Of a DNA stretch of 64,000 bases, positions 20,158 to 28,027 are shown one piece after another (the stretch's first letter is position 1; every line of letters starts with the position of its first letter). A model generated the notes under the pieces. That model was not told the origin of the DNA and did no database searches. It saw only the letters and a program-made list of their open reading frames with translations. Source of the stretch: Ancylobacter oerskovii. GTDB lineage: Bacteria > Pseudomonadota > Alphaproteobacteria > Rhizobiales > Xanthobacteraceae. The stretch is from contig NZ_JAHBGB010000023.1 of NCBI RefSeq assembly GCF_018390555.1, positions 1-64,000 of the forward strand. The letters are read 5' to 3'. The position numbers and the translations under genes are program-made.

Positions 20158-23016
20158 TCACTCCGCCGCTTCGACGGCGATGCGGCGGCTCTGGCGCGCG
20201 AAGGCGTCGTAGTCTTCCTGCCACTGCGACGGCCCGTTGGAGCGGGCGACCTGCACCGCCGTCACCTTGAACTCGGGGCAGTTGGTCGCCCAGTCCGAGA
20301 AGTCGGTGGTGACGACGTTGGCCTGGGTCGTCGGGTGGTGGAAGGTAGTGTAGACGACGCCCGGCGCCACGCGGTCGGTGATCTCCGCGCGCAGGGTGGT
20401 GGAGCCGGCGCGGCTGTCGATGCGCACCCAGTCGCCGTCGCGCACGCCGCGCTGCTCGGCATCGTGCGGGTGGATCTCCAGCAGGTCCTCCGGGTGCCAG
20501 GCGACATTGTCGGTGCGGCGGGTCTGCGCGCCGACATTGTAGTGGCTGAGGATGCGGCCGGTAGTGAGCAGCAGCGGGAAGCGGGCGCCGGAGCGCTCGT
20601 CGGTCGGCACATATTCGGTGACGACGAACTTGCCCTTGCCGCGCGCGAAGGTCTCGATGTGCATGATCGGCACACCTTCCGGGTTCGCGTCGTTGCACGG
20701 CCACTGCACCGAGCCGAGCTCGTCGAGGCGCTTGAACGACACGCCGGCGAAGGTCGGGGTCAGCGCGGCGATCTCGTCCATGATCTCGGACGGGTGGGTG
20801 TAGTTCCAGTCCATGCCGATGGCACGGGCCAGCATCTGCGTCACTTCCCAGTCGCCATAGCCGTTCTTCGGCGCCATCACCTTGCGCACCAGCTGGATGC
20901 GGCGCTCGGCATTGGTGAAGGTGCCGTCCTTCTCGAGGAAGGTGCAGCCCGGCAGAAAGACATGGGCGTAGTTGGCGGTCTCGTTCAGGAACAGGTCCTG
21001 CACGACGACCAGCTCCATGGCGGCGAGGCCGGCGGCGACATGCTTGGTGTCGGGGTCGGACTGCAGGATGTCCTCGCCCTGGATGTAGATCGCCTTGAAG
21101 GTGCCCTCGACGGCGGCGTCGAGCATGTTGGGAATGCGCAGGCCGGGCTCGGCGTCGAGCGGGCGGCCCCACATGGCTTCGAACGTCGCGCGGGTGGCGT
21201 CGTCGGAGATGTGGCGGTAGCCGGGCAGCTCGTGCGGGAACGAGCCCATGTCGCAGGAGCCCTGCACGTTGTTCTGGCCGCGCAGCGGGTTCACGCCGAC
21301 GCCGCGGCGGCCGATATTGCCGGTCGCCATGGCGAGGTTGGCGATCGCCATCACCGTGGTCGAGCCCTGCGAGTGCTCGGTGACGCCGAGGCCGTAATAG
21401 ATCGCGGCATTGCCGCCGGTGGCATAGAGGCGGGCGGCGCCGCGGATCAGCTCGGCCGGCACGCCGGTGTACTGCGCCACCGCTTCCGGCGAGTGGCGCT
21501 CGTCGGCGACGAACTCGGCCCAATCCTGGAACTCGTCCCAGTCGCAGCGCTCGCGCACGAAGGGCTCGTTGACCAGGCCCTCGGTGACGATGACATGCGC
21601 CAGCGAGGTGACGATGGCGACGTTGGTGCCGGGCTGCAGCGGCAGGTGGAAGTCGGCCGTGATGTGCGGCGAGCGCACCAGGTCGATGCGGCGGGGATCG
21701 ACCACGATCAGCTTGGCGCCGTCGCGCAGGCGCTTCTTCATGCGCGAGCCGAACACCGGGTGGCCGTCGGTCGGGTTGGCGCCGATCACCAGGATGACGT
21801 CGCTGTCCTCGACCGAATCGAAGTCCTGCGTGCCCGCCGAGGTACCGAAGGCCTGGTTGAGGCCATAGCCGGTCGGCGAGTGGCAGACGCGGGCGCAGGT
21901 ATCGACATTGTTGGTGCCGAAGCCGGCGCGGATGATCTTCTGGACGAGGTAGGCTTCCTCGTTGGTGCAGCGCGAGGAGGTAATGCCGCCCACCGAACGG
22001 CGGCCATAGGCCTCCTGGATGCGCTTCAGCTCGTTGGCGGTGTGGGTGATCGCCTCTTCCCACGACACTTCCCGCCACGGATCGGTGACCTTGGCGCGGA
22101 TCATCGGGTTGAGGATGCGATCCTTGTGCATCGCATAGCCCCAGGCGAAGCGGCCCTTCACGCAGCTATGGCCGCGATTGGCCTTGCCTTCCTTCCACGG
22201 CACCATGCGCACCACTTCCTGGCCGCGCATCTCCGCCTTGAAGGTGCAGCCGACGCCGCAATAGGCGCAGGTGGTGACCACCGAGTGCTCCGGCGTGCCG
22301 ATCTCGATCAGCCGCTTCTCGGAGAGGGTGGCGGTCGGGCAGGCCTGCACGCAGGCGCCGCAGGACACGCATTCCGAGGTGAGGAAGGCTTCCGACTGGC
22401 CGGGCGACACGCGGCTGTCGAAGCCGCGGCCGGAGATGGTCAGCGCGAAGGTGCCCTGAACCTCTTCGCAGGCGCGCACGCAGCGATTGCAGACGATGCA
22501 CTTGGCCGGGTCATAGGTGAAATAGGGGTTCGACTCGTCCTTGGGCATGACGAGCTCGGAGGTGGGGGCGAAGTGGTTGGCGCCCTCCATGCCGTAGCGC
22601 ACCTCGCGCAGGCCGACCGCGCCGGCCATGTCCTGCAGCTCGCAGTCGCCATTGGCGGCGCAGGTGAGGCAGTCCAGCGGATGGTCGGAGATGTAGAGCT
22701 CCATCACGCCCTTGCGCAGCTGCGCGAGACGGGGCGTCTGGGTATGCACCTTGATGCCCGGCGCCACCGGCGTGGTGCAGGAGGCCGGGGTGCCGTTGCG
22801 ACCCTCGATCTCGATCAGGCAGAGGCGGCAGGAGCCGAAGGCGTCCAGCATGTCGGTGGCGCAGAGCTTGGGGATCTGCGTCCCCATCTCCATCGCCGCG
22901 CGCATGATGGAGGTGCCTTCCGCGACCGTGACCTCGACGCCGTCGATGGTGAGCGTCACCATCTTGTCGGTCTTCGGGGCGGGCGTACCGTAGTCGATCT
23001 CATGGACGAGAGACAT
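20158..23016 (-). CDS. fdsA: NAD-dependent formate dehydrogenase, alpha (molybdenum) subunit
   Basis: Catalytic subunit oxidising formate to CO2. Of 952 residues, ~18-95 are a [2Fe-2S] ferredoxin domain (C52, C63, C66, C80), ~96-140 carry the His/Cys cluster motif, and ~165-230 two [4Fe-4S] ferredoxin motifs (CIVCNRCVRAC, CVSCGACVQAC). A further [4Fe-4S] site follows (CAYCGVGC), then the bis-MGD molybdopterin domains to the end. Cys378 in ARVCHSPT is the expected molybdenum ligand, with His379 next to it; this is the cysteine, not selenocysteine, form. The ribosome site GGAGG is seven bases before ATG 23016. It lies 12 bp after fdsB. Confidence 0.97.
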   Translation of the reverse strand: MSLVHEIDYGTPAPKTDKMVTLTIDGVEVTVAEGTSIMRAAMEMGTQIPKLCATDMLDAFGSCRLCLIEIEGRNGTPASCTTPVAPGIKVHTQTPRLAQLRKGVMELYISDHPLDCLTCAANGDCELQDMAGAVGLREVRYGMEGANHFAPTSELVMPKDESNPYFTYDPAKCIVCNRCVRACEEVQGTFALTISGRGFDSRVSPGQSEAFLTSECVSCGACVQACPTATLSEKRLIEIGTPEHSVVTTCAYCGVGCTFKAEMRGQEVVRMVPWKEGKANRGHSCVKGRFAWGYAMHKDRILNPMIRAKVTDPWREVSWEEAITHTANELKRIQEAYGRRSVGGITSSRCTNEEAYLVQKIIRAGFGTNNVDTCARVCHSPTGYGLNQAFGTSAGTQDFDSVEDSDVILVIGANPTDGHPVFGSRMKKRLRDGAKLIVVDPRRIDLVRSPHITADFHLPLQPGTNVAIVTSLAHVIVTEGLVNEPFVRERCDWDEFQDWAEFVADERHSPEAVAQYTGVPAELIRGAARLYATGGNAAIYYGLGVTEHSQGSTTVMAIANLAMATGNIGRRGVGVNPLRGQNNVQGSCDMGSFPHELPGYRHISDDATRATFEAMWGRPLDAEPGLRIPNMLDAAVEGTFKAIYIQGEDILQSDPDTKHVAAGLAAMELVVVQDLFLNETANYAHVFLPGCTFLEKDGTFTNAERRIQLVRKVMAPKNGYGDWEVTQMLARAIGMDWNYTHPSEIMDEIAALTPTFAGVSFKRLDELGSVQWPCNDANPEGVPIMHIETFARGKGKFVVTEYVPTDERSGARFPLLLTTGRILSHYNVGAQTRRTDNVAWHPEDLLEIHPHDAEQRGVRDGDWVRIDSRAGSTTLRAEITDRVAPGVVYTTFHHPTTQANVVTTDFSDWATNCPEFKVTAVQVARSNGPSQWQEDYDAFARQSRRIAVEAAE

Positions 23017-23028
23017 GGTCAGTCCTCC

Positions 23029-24603
23029 TCATTCAGCGGCTTCGAGGCGACGGGGCGTGTCGCCGAATTCTTCGGGGAAATGGGTGAGGGCGCTCAGGAC
23101 CGGGTAGGGCGTGAAGCCGCCGAGCGCGCAGAGCGAGCCGAGCTTCATGGTCTGGCAGAGGTCCTTGAGCACTTCGAGATTCTTCTCGCGGCGCTCGCCG
23201 GCGACAATGCGGTCGATCACTTCGACGCCGCGGGTGGAGCCGATGCGGCAGGGCGTGCACTTGCCGCAGCTCTCCACCGAGCAGAACTCCATCGCGAAGC
23301 GGGCCATCTTCACCATGTCGGCGCTCTCGTCGAACACCACGATGCCGCCATGGCCGATCAGCGCGTCCTTGGCCGCGAAGGCCTCGTAGTCGAAGGGCAG
23401 GTCGAACTGCCAGGTCGGCACATAGGCGCCGAGCGGGCCGCCCACCTGCGCCGCCTTGACCGGGCGGCCGGAAGCGGTGCCGCCGCCGATGTCGTTGATC
23501 AGCTCGCCGAGGGTGATGCCGAAGGCGGTCTCGAACAGGCCGCCATGCTTCACATTGCCGGCGATCTGGATCGGCATGGTGCCGCGCGAGCGACCCATGC
23601 CGAAATTGGCGTAGAACTCGCCGCCATCGGCGAGAATGTGCGGCACCGCGGTCAGCGACAGCACGTTGTTGATGACGGTCGGCTTCTGGAACAGGCCCTT
23701 GTGCGCCGGCAGCGGCGGCTTGGCGCGCACCGTGCCGCGGCCGCCCTCGAGGCTGTCCAGCAGCGCGGTTTCCTCGCCGCAGACATAGGCGCCGGCGCCC
23801 ATGCGCACTTCCATGTCGAAGCTGTGGGTCGAGCCGGCGATGTTGATGCCGAGCATGCCGTGCTGGCGGGCGACCTCGATCGCCTTCTCCATCGCGGCGA
23901 TGGCGTGCGGATATTCCGAGCGGGTGTAGACGTAGCCCTTGGTGGCGCCCACCGCGATGCCGGCGATGGTCATGCCCTCGATGAGCTCGAAGGGATCGCC
24001 TTCCATGATCATGCGGTCGGCGAAGGTGCCGCTATCGCCCTCGTCGGCATTGCAGACGATGTATTTGCGGTCGTCCCTGGCGTCCGCCACCGTCTTCCAC
24101 TTGATGGCGGTGGGGAAGCCCGCGCCGCCGCGGCCGCGCAGGCCGGACTTCTTGACCTCCTCGATGATCCCGACCGGACCGAGCGCCAGCGCGCGCTCCA
24201 GGCCCTTATAGCCGCCATGGGCGACGTAATCGGTGTAGGAGGTGGGATCGACGATGCCGCAGCGGGCGAAGGTCAGCCGGGTCTGCTTCGCCATGAAGGG
24301 GTGCTCTTCCGGCCGGCCGATGCGCAGCGCATGCGCGCCGCCGGCGAGGAAGCCGGTGTCGAACAGGCCCGCGACGTCGCCTTCCTCCACCGGGCCGTAG
24401 GCGATACGGCCCTCGGGGGTGGCGACCTCGACCAGGGGCTCCAGCCAGAGCATGCCGCGCGAGCCGGTGCGGATGATCTCGACCGGCTGCTTGCGGGCGA
24501 GCGCCGCGGCCTGGATGGCCTCGACCACCTCGTCGGCGCCGCAGGCGATGGCGCAGGCGTCCTTGGGAACGTAGATGCGAACGGTCACGGAGTTGGTGCT
24601 CAC
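23029..24603 (-). CDS. fdsB: NAD-dependent formate dehydrogenase, beta (FMN/NAD) subunit
   Basis: NuoF-like diaphorase subunit passing electrons from the iron-sulfur chain through FMN to NAD+. The 524-residue protein has an N-terminal thioredoxin-like, NuoE-related domain (~1-110), then the flavin/NAD domain (GRGGAGFPTAIKW, CNADEGDSGTFADR, GAGAYVCGEETALLDSLEG) and a C-terminal [4Fe-4S] site (CSVESCGKCTPC). Start GTG 24603 overlaps the fdsG stop by 4 bp (GTGA), showing translational coupling; open sequence further upstream is the other frame of fdsG. Confidence 0.96.
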   Translation of the reverse strand: MSTNSVTVRIYVPKDACAIACGADEVVEAIQAAALARKQPVEIIRTGSRGMLWLEPLVEVATPEGRIAYGPVEEGDVAGLFDTGFLAGGAHALRIGRPEEHPFMAKQTRLTFARCGIVDPTSYTDYVAHGGYKGLERALALGPVGIIEEVKKSGLRGRGGAGFPTAIKWKTVADARDDRKYIVCNADEGDSGTFADRMIMEGDPFELIEGMTIAGIAVGATKGYVYTRSEYPHAIAAMEKAIEVARQHGMLGINIAGSTHSFDMEVRMGAGAYVCGEETALLDSLEGGRGTVRAKPPLPAHKGLFQKPTVINNVLSLTAVPHILADGGEFYANFGMGRSRGTMPIQIAGNVKHGGLFETAFGITLGELINDIGGGTASGRPVKAAQVGGPLGAYVPTWQFDLPFDYEAFAAKDALIGHGGIVVFDESADMVKMARFAMEFCSVESCGKCTPCRIGSTRGVEVIDRIVAGERREKNLEVLKDLCQTMKLGSLCALGGFTPYPVLSALTHFPEEFGDTPRRLEAAE

Positions 24604-25073
24604 GACTGCGCCTCCGAGATCAGCGCGTCGAGGCGACGCTCGTTGAGGCGGGCGACGATGCGCCCGTCCAGCATGGCGGAAGGGGCGGTGGCGCACAGGC
24701 CGAGGCAGTAGATCGGCTCGACGGTGACGCGGCCATCCGCCGTGGTCTCGCCGAGCTTGCAGCCGAGCTTGTGCTCGGCATGGGCGGCGAGCGCATCGCC
24801 GCCGGCGGCCTGGCAGGCCTCGGCGCGGCACAGCTTCAGCACGTGCTGGCCGGCGGGCTCATGCCGGAAATCGTGATAGAAGGTCACCACGCCGTGCACT
24901 TCCGCGCGGGACACGTTCAGGCGCTCGGCAAGCATCGGCACCACGGCGTCCGGCACATAGCCGAAGGTCTCCTGCACCGCGTGGAGCATCGGCATGAGCG
25001 GGCCTTCGAGATGAGCGAACTCGCCGATGACGGCTTCCGCCCGTTCCTCGCTCCAGGGCTCGTAGTGCGGCAT
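24600..25073 (-). CDS. fdsG: NAD-dependent formate dehydrogenase, gamma subunit
   Basis: First gene of the operon; a 157-residue NuoE-like [2Fe-2S] protein. Cluster cysteines are in CRAEACQ (about residues 82-87) and CLGLCA (about 123-127), the thioredoxin-like ferredoxin arrangement. The N-terminal helical part (HLEGPLMPMLHAVQETFGYVP) is typical. A GGGAGAAG purine run precedes ATG 25073. The upstream 249 bp, shared with comM, carry two palindromes that may bind a regulator; no FdsR-type LysR gene is present next to it. Confidence 0.95.
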   Translation of the reverse strand: MPHYEPWSEERAEAVIGEFAHLEGPLMPMLHAVQETFGYVPDAVVPMLAERLNVSRAEVHGVVTFYHDFRHEPAGQHVLKLCRAEACQAAGGDALAAHAEHKLGCKLGETTADGRVTVEPIYCLGLCATAPSAMLDGRIVARLNERRLDALISEAQS

Positions 25074-25129
25074 CTTCTCCCGGACCTTCTTTTAAAGTTT
25101 TCCAATGGAGAACATCGTGCCTGACTTGA

Positions 25130-25175
25130 CGGAAATCAATTCCGGTGTTCCGTGCCTTGATAGAAAGGTTCTATC
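25130..25175. promoter_or_regulatory. Two palindromes between fdsG and comM
   Basis: CGGAA and TTCCG flank five bases at 25130-25144, and GATAGAA and TTCTATC flank three bases at 25159-25175. Both sit 57-102 bases upstream of the fdsG start, where an activator or repressor site is expected. The local sequence is clearly more AT-rich than the genes around it. Which protein binds is not known. Confidence 0.45.
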
Positions 25176-25236
25176 GAACACACACGATATCCCACCGGCA
25201 ACGGCCGGATCCGATCGTCATGTTCCCTTAATGTTC

Positions 25237-25264
25237 TTGACGTGCCGCTTCCGTGCCGTAGAGT
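25237..25264 (+). promoter_or_regulatory. Candidate promoter of comM
   Basis: TTGACG at 25237-25242 and TAGAGT at 25259-25264 are separated by 16 bases and point toward comM, whose ATG is 59 bases past the -10 element. Confidence 0.5.
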
Positions 25265-25322
25265 GAGGTATCCGGAGGCGGGAAGGCAGGCGAGCCCGCG
25301 CGAAGACGTGATCGGGAGTTCC

Positions 25323-26855
25323 ATGGTCCAGCGCGTGGCGACAGTGGCGTTCGAGGGCATCGAGGCGCGGCCCGTCGACGTTCAGGTGCAGGTCAGCCCG
25401 GGACTGCCGGCCTTCAACCTGGTCGGGCTGGCCGACAAGGCGGTCACCGAGGCCAAGGAACGGGTGCGCGCGGCGCTGATCGCCTCCGGCCTGGCGCTGC
25501 CGCCCAAGCGGATCACCGTCAATCTCGCCCCCGCCGACCTGCCCAAGGAGGGCAGCCATTACGACCTGCCGATCGCGCTCGGGCTGATGGCGGCGATCGG
25601 CGCGGTGCCGGCCGAGGCGCTGGAAGGCTTCACCGTGGTCGGCGAACTGGCGCTCGACGGGCGGATCGCCGCGGTGGCCGGGGTGCTGCCGGCCGCCATC
25701 GGCGCCAATGCCCGCGACCATGGATTGATCTGCCCCGCCGACTGCGGGCAGGAGGCGGCCTGGGCGAGCCCGGACATGCCGGTGCTGGCGCCCTCCTCGC
25801 TGATCCAGCTGGTCGGCCACCTGACCGGCCGGCAGCGCCTGACGCGGCCGGAGCCGCGGCTGGAGACCGCCGGCGCCGCGCTGCCGGACCTCTGCGAGGT
25901 ACGCGGGCAGGAAACCGCCCGCCGGGCGCTGGAGATCGCCGCCGCCGGCAGCCACAACCTGCTGTTCTCCGGGCCGCCCGGCGCCGGCAAGTCGATGCTG
26001 GCGCAGCGCCTGCCCTCGATCCTGCCGCCGCTGTCGCCGGCGGAGCTGCTGGAGGTCTCGATGATCGCCTCGGTGGCCGGCACGCTGCACTCCGGCGCGC
26101 TCACCGACCGGCGGCCGTTCCGCGCCCCCCACCATTCCGCCTCGATGGCGGCGATGGTCGGCGGCGGCAACCGCGCTCGGCCCGGCGAGGTGTCGCTCGC
26201 CCATAATGGCGTGCTGTTCCTCGACGAATTGCCGGAGTTCCAGCCCTCGGTGCTCGACGCGCTGCGCCAGCCGCTGGAAACCGGCGATGCCTTCATCGCC
26301 CGCGCCAATCACCGCGTCACCTATCCCGCGCGGTTCCAGCTGGTGGCGGCGATGAATCCCTGCCGCTGCGGGCGCGCCGGCGAGCCGGGCTTCACCTGCC
26401 GGCGCGGGCCGCGCTGCGCCGCCGACTACCAGGCCCGCCTGTCCGGGCCGTTTCTCGACCGCATCGACCTGCATCTCGACGTGCCCGCCGTCTCCGCGGT
26501 CGATCTCGTGCGGCCGGCCCCGGCGGAATCGAGCGCCACCGTCGCCCGGCGGGTGGCCGCGGCCCGGGAGATCCAGGCCGAGCGCTTCGCCGCCCTCGGA
26601 CGGCCGGACCTCACCACCAACGCGCAGGCCGCCGGACCGGTGCTCGAGGAGATCGCCTCGCCCGACACTGGCGGCGCGGCCTTGCTGACCGATGCCGCCC
26701 GCATCATGCGCCTCTCGGCGCGCGGCTATCACCGGGTGCTGCGGGTGGCCCGCACGCTTGCCGACCTGGCCGGCGCCGAGACGGTGGGACGCCCCCATAT
26801 CGCCGAGGCGCTCGCCTATCGCGTCGGCGCCGACCGGGCGAGCGCGGCGGCGTAA
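25323..26855 (+). CDS. comM: ComM/YifB-family AAA+ ATPase (Mg-chelatase-like)
   Basis: A hexameric helicase that in naturally transformable bacteria drives branch migration of incoming DNA. The 510-residue protein matches the usual ~506. It has an N-terminal ChlI-like fold (VQVSPGLPAFNLVGLADKAV), an AAA+ core with Walker A SGPPGAGKSML (residues ~219-229), Walker B GVLFLDELPEF and the zinc-type cysteines CRCGRAGEPGFTC...C, and the C-terminal Mg-chelatase domain (LSARGYHRVLRVARTLADL). GGGAG lies five bases before ATG 25323. The 3' end is the source of two tandem copies downstream. Competence itself is not shown by this gene, which is also common in non-competent bacteria. Confidence 0.95.
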   Translation: MVQRVATVAFEGIEARPVDVQVQVSPGLPAFNLVGLADKAVTEAKERVRAALIASGLALPPKRITVNLAPADLPKEGSHYDLPIALGLMAAIGAVPAEALEGFTVVGELALDGRIAAVAGVLPAAIGANARDHGLICPADCGQEAAWASPDMPVLAPSSLIQLVGHLTGRQRLTRPEPRLETAGAALPDLCEVRGQETARRALEIAAAGSHNLLFSGPPGAGKSMLAQRLPSILPPLSPAELLEVSMIASVAGTLHSGALTDRRPFRAPHHSASMAAMVGGGNRARPGEVSLAHNGVLFLDELPEFQPSVLDALRQPLETGDAFIARANHRVTYPARFQLVAAMNPCRCGRAGEPGFTCRRGPRCAADYQARLSGPFLDRIDLHLDVPAVSAVDLVRPAPAESSATVARRVAAAREIQAERFAALGRPDLTTNAQAAGPVLEEIASPDTGGAALLTDAARIMRLSARGYHRVLRVARTLADLAGAETVGRPHIAEALAYRVGADRASAAA

Positions 26856-27265
26856 AACGGGAGAGCAAGGCCGCCCCCCGAGGCCGCAGGGACGCTTATT
26901 GAGGAGATCGCCTCGCTTGACACCGGTAGCGCGGCCTTGCCGGCCGATGCCGCCCGCATCATACGCCTCTCGGCGCGCGGCTATCACCGGGTGCTGCAGG
27001 TGGCCCGCACGCTTGCCGACCTCGCCGGCGCCGAGACGGTGGGACGCCCCCCATGTCGCCGAGGCGCTCGCCTATCGCGTCGGTGCCGACCGAACGAGCG
27101 CGGCAGCGTAACGCGGGGAGCAAGCCGCCCCCCCGAGGCCGCAGGGACGCTTATCGAGGAGATCGCCTCGCCCGACACCGGCGGCGCGGCCTTGCCGGCC
27201 GATGCTGCCCGCATCATGCGTCCCTCGGCGCGCGGCTATCACCGGGGTGCTGCAACGCTCGGCCG
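26626..27265 (+). repeat. Tandem 255-bp repeats of the comM 3' end
   Basis: The last ~230 bp of comM (unit 1, 26626-26880, including its stop and a short trailer) are repeated at 26881-27135 and again, truncated, at 27136 to about 27265. Identical landmarks (GAGGAGATCGCCTCG) fall at 26646, 26901 and 27156, an exact 255-bp period. By eye units 1 and 2 differ at about 16 of 211 coding positions. Unit 2 has an extra C in a C run near 27047, breaking the frame, and unit 3 loses similarity after the GYHRG codons. The copies have no start of their own and are 3'-gene relics. Confidence 0.9.
26870..27112 (+). pseudogene. Relic of the ComM C-terminal domain (copy 2)
   Basis: Translating this stretch gives EEIASLDTGSAALPADAA, RIIRLSARGYHRVLQVAR and TLADLAGAETVGRP in the same order as the ComM C-terminal domain. 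One inserted C then shifts the frame, after which the remaining codons (AEALAYRVGADR) continue in another frame to a TAA at 27110. No ribosome site or start codon precedes it. A third, shorter copy follows at 27136-27265. Confidence 0.8.
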
Positions 27266-27797
27266 GGTCGTCCGGGGTTCGGAGGTACGGACGCCGCCTC
27301 GTTTCCTCGCGAAAGACCCGTTCGGCCGATCCCGGACGACCGCCCCACGGCGACGGCCAAGCTGAAAACCGCACCTGACATCCCGTCTGGAAGGCACACA
27401 TGCTGCCGCTCGGGTCGGTCTTGGGGAGACCGGAGCGGTGCAGCGGACAGATGGCAGGTGGGTTTCCATCGAGGTCGACAAGGAAGAGAAGGACCGAGCG
27501 AGAATAGCGGGACTGGGAAACACACTGATTCCCCGCGGACATCGTCCCGGTACATGGGCACGCCCCGCAACCCGGCCGGCCGGGTTGCGGGGCGTTGGAT
27601 GCGCGCCCGCGGGATTCCCTGCCTGTTCGACGGATGGGCGGCCTTGCGCGGACAGCCAGCGGCGCGGACATCACGACCGACGCGATGTGACATCACGCGG
27701 GCTGGCGGGACGGTGCTTGGCTGCTGCCTTCGATCGGGGCCGCGCGGCCGGCGCAGACACCGCCCGGCATTCCGACCGATCTGGAGCGGCTTGATCC
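27266..27797. other. Gene-free stretch between comM relics and olsB promoter
   Basis: I see no supportable gene here. Open frames exist on both strands but lack ribosome sites, hydrophobic patterning or recognisable domains. The notable content is the 34-bp perfect palindrome at 27561-27594. The base composition is as GC-rich as the coding regions, unlike a simple promoter region, so degraded coding DNA is possible. Confidence 0.5.
27561..27594. repeat. 34-bp perfect palindrome
   Basis: Every base of this 34-mer pairs with its partner: arms CGCCCCGCAACCCGG and CCGGGTTGCGGGGCG around a central CCGG. As RNA it would form a very stable hairpin, but no T tract follows on either side (TTGG on the plus side), so it is not a classic terminator. 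It could be a dispersed palindromic element or a protein-binding site. Confidence 0.75.
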
Positions 27798-27825
27798 TTG
27801 TCGGCATTTATAAGCCGACTAATCA
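27798..27825 (+). promoter_or_regulatory. Candidate olsB promoter with internal palindrome
   Basis: TTGTCG (27798-27803) and TAATCA (27820-27825) are 16 bases apart. The spacer contains the inverted repeat GTCGGC/GCCGAC (27800-27805 and 27814-27819), so a regulator bound there would block polymerase. A third arm, TCGGC at 27829-27833, can pair with GCCGA of the second, giving alternative hairpins if transcription starts upstream. Motifs resembling half Pho boxes (CTGTCAC at 27951, CTGTCGT at 27981) lie further down, but 30 bp apart rather than the usual 11. Confidence 0.35.
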
Positions 27826-27989
27826 CTATCGGCGATAAATCCCAATCATTTGATATAAAGGGATATTTCCGGCCATAGCGACCAAGGCGCCCTCGCCGGG
27901 CGTGCCACCGCGCAATGCCCGCCCGCGCCAACGATCCGCCAGGCGACCTACTGTCACATCGCCGTTGGAAAAGCGTGATTCTGTCGTCA

Positions 27990-28019
27990 CCTGAAACTAT
28001 GTTACCCGAGAGTTTCAGG
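27990..28019 (+). promoter_or_regulatory. Leader hairpin overlapping the olsB ribosome site
   Basis: CCTGAAACT (27990-27998) pairs perfectly with AGTTTCAGG (28011-28019) across a 12-base loop. The right arm contains the AGG of the only ribosome-binding-like sequence, AGGG at 28017-28020, seven bases before ATG 28028. Formation of the hairpin would hide it. Confidence 0.5.
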
Positions 28020-28027
28020 GCAACGCC

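Noticed and set aside
19321-24711. A 5.4-kb open frame antisense to the formate dehydrogenase operon
   Set aside because: High-GC genes often leave the complementary frame open. The translated product is rich in Arg, Gly, His and Gln with no domain, while the other strand encodes five intact subunits.
27053-27838. 261-codon open frame across comM relics and the palindrome
   Set aside because: It runs through the frameshifted relic copy, has no ribosome site and low-complexity composition.
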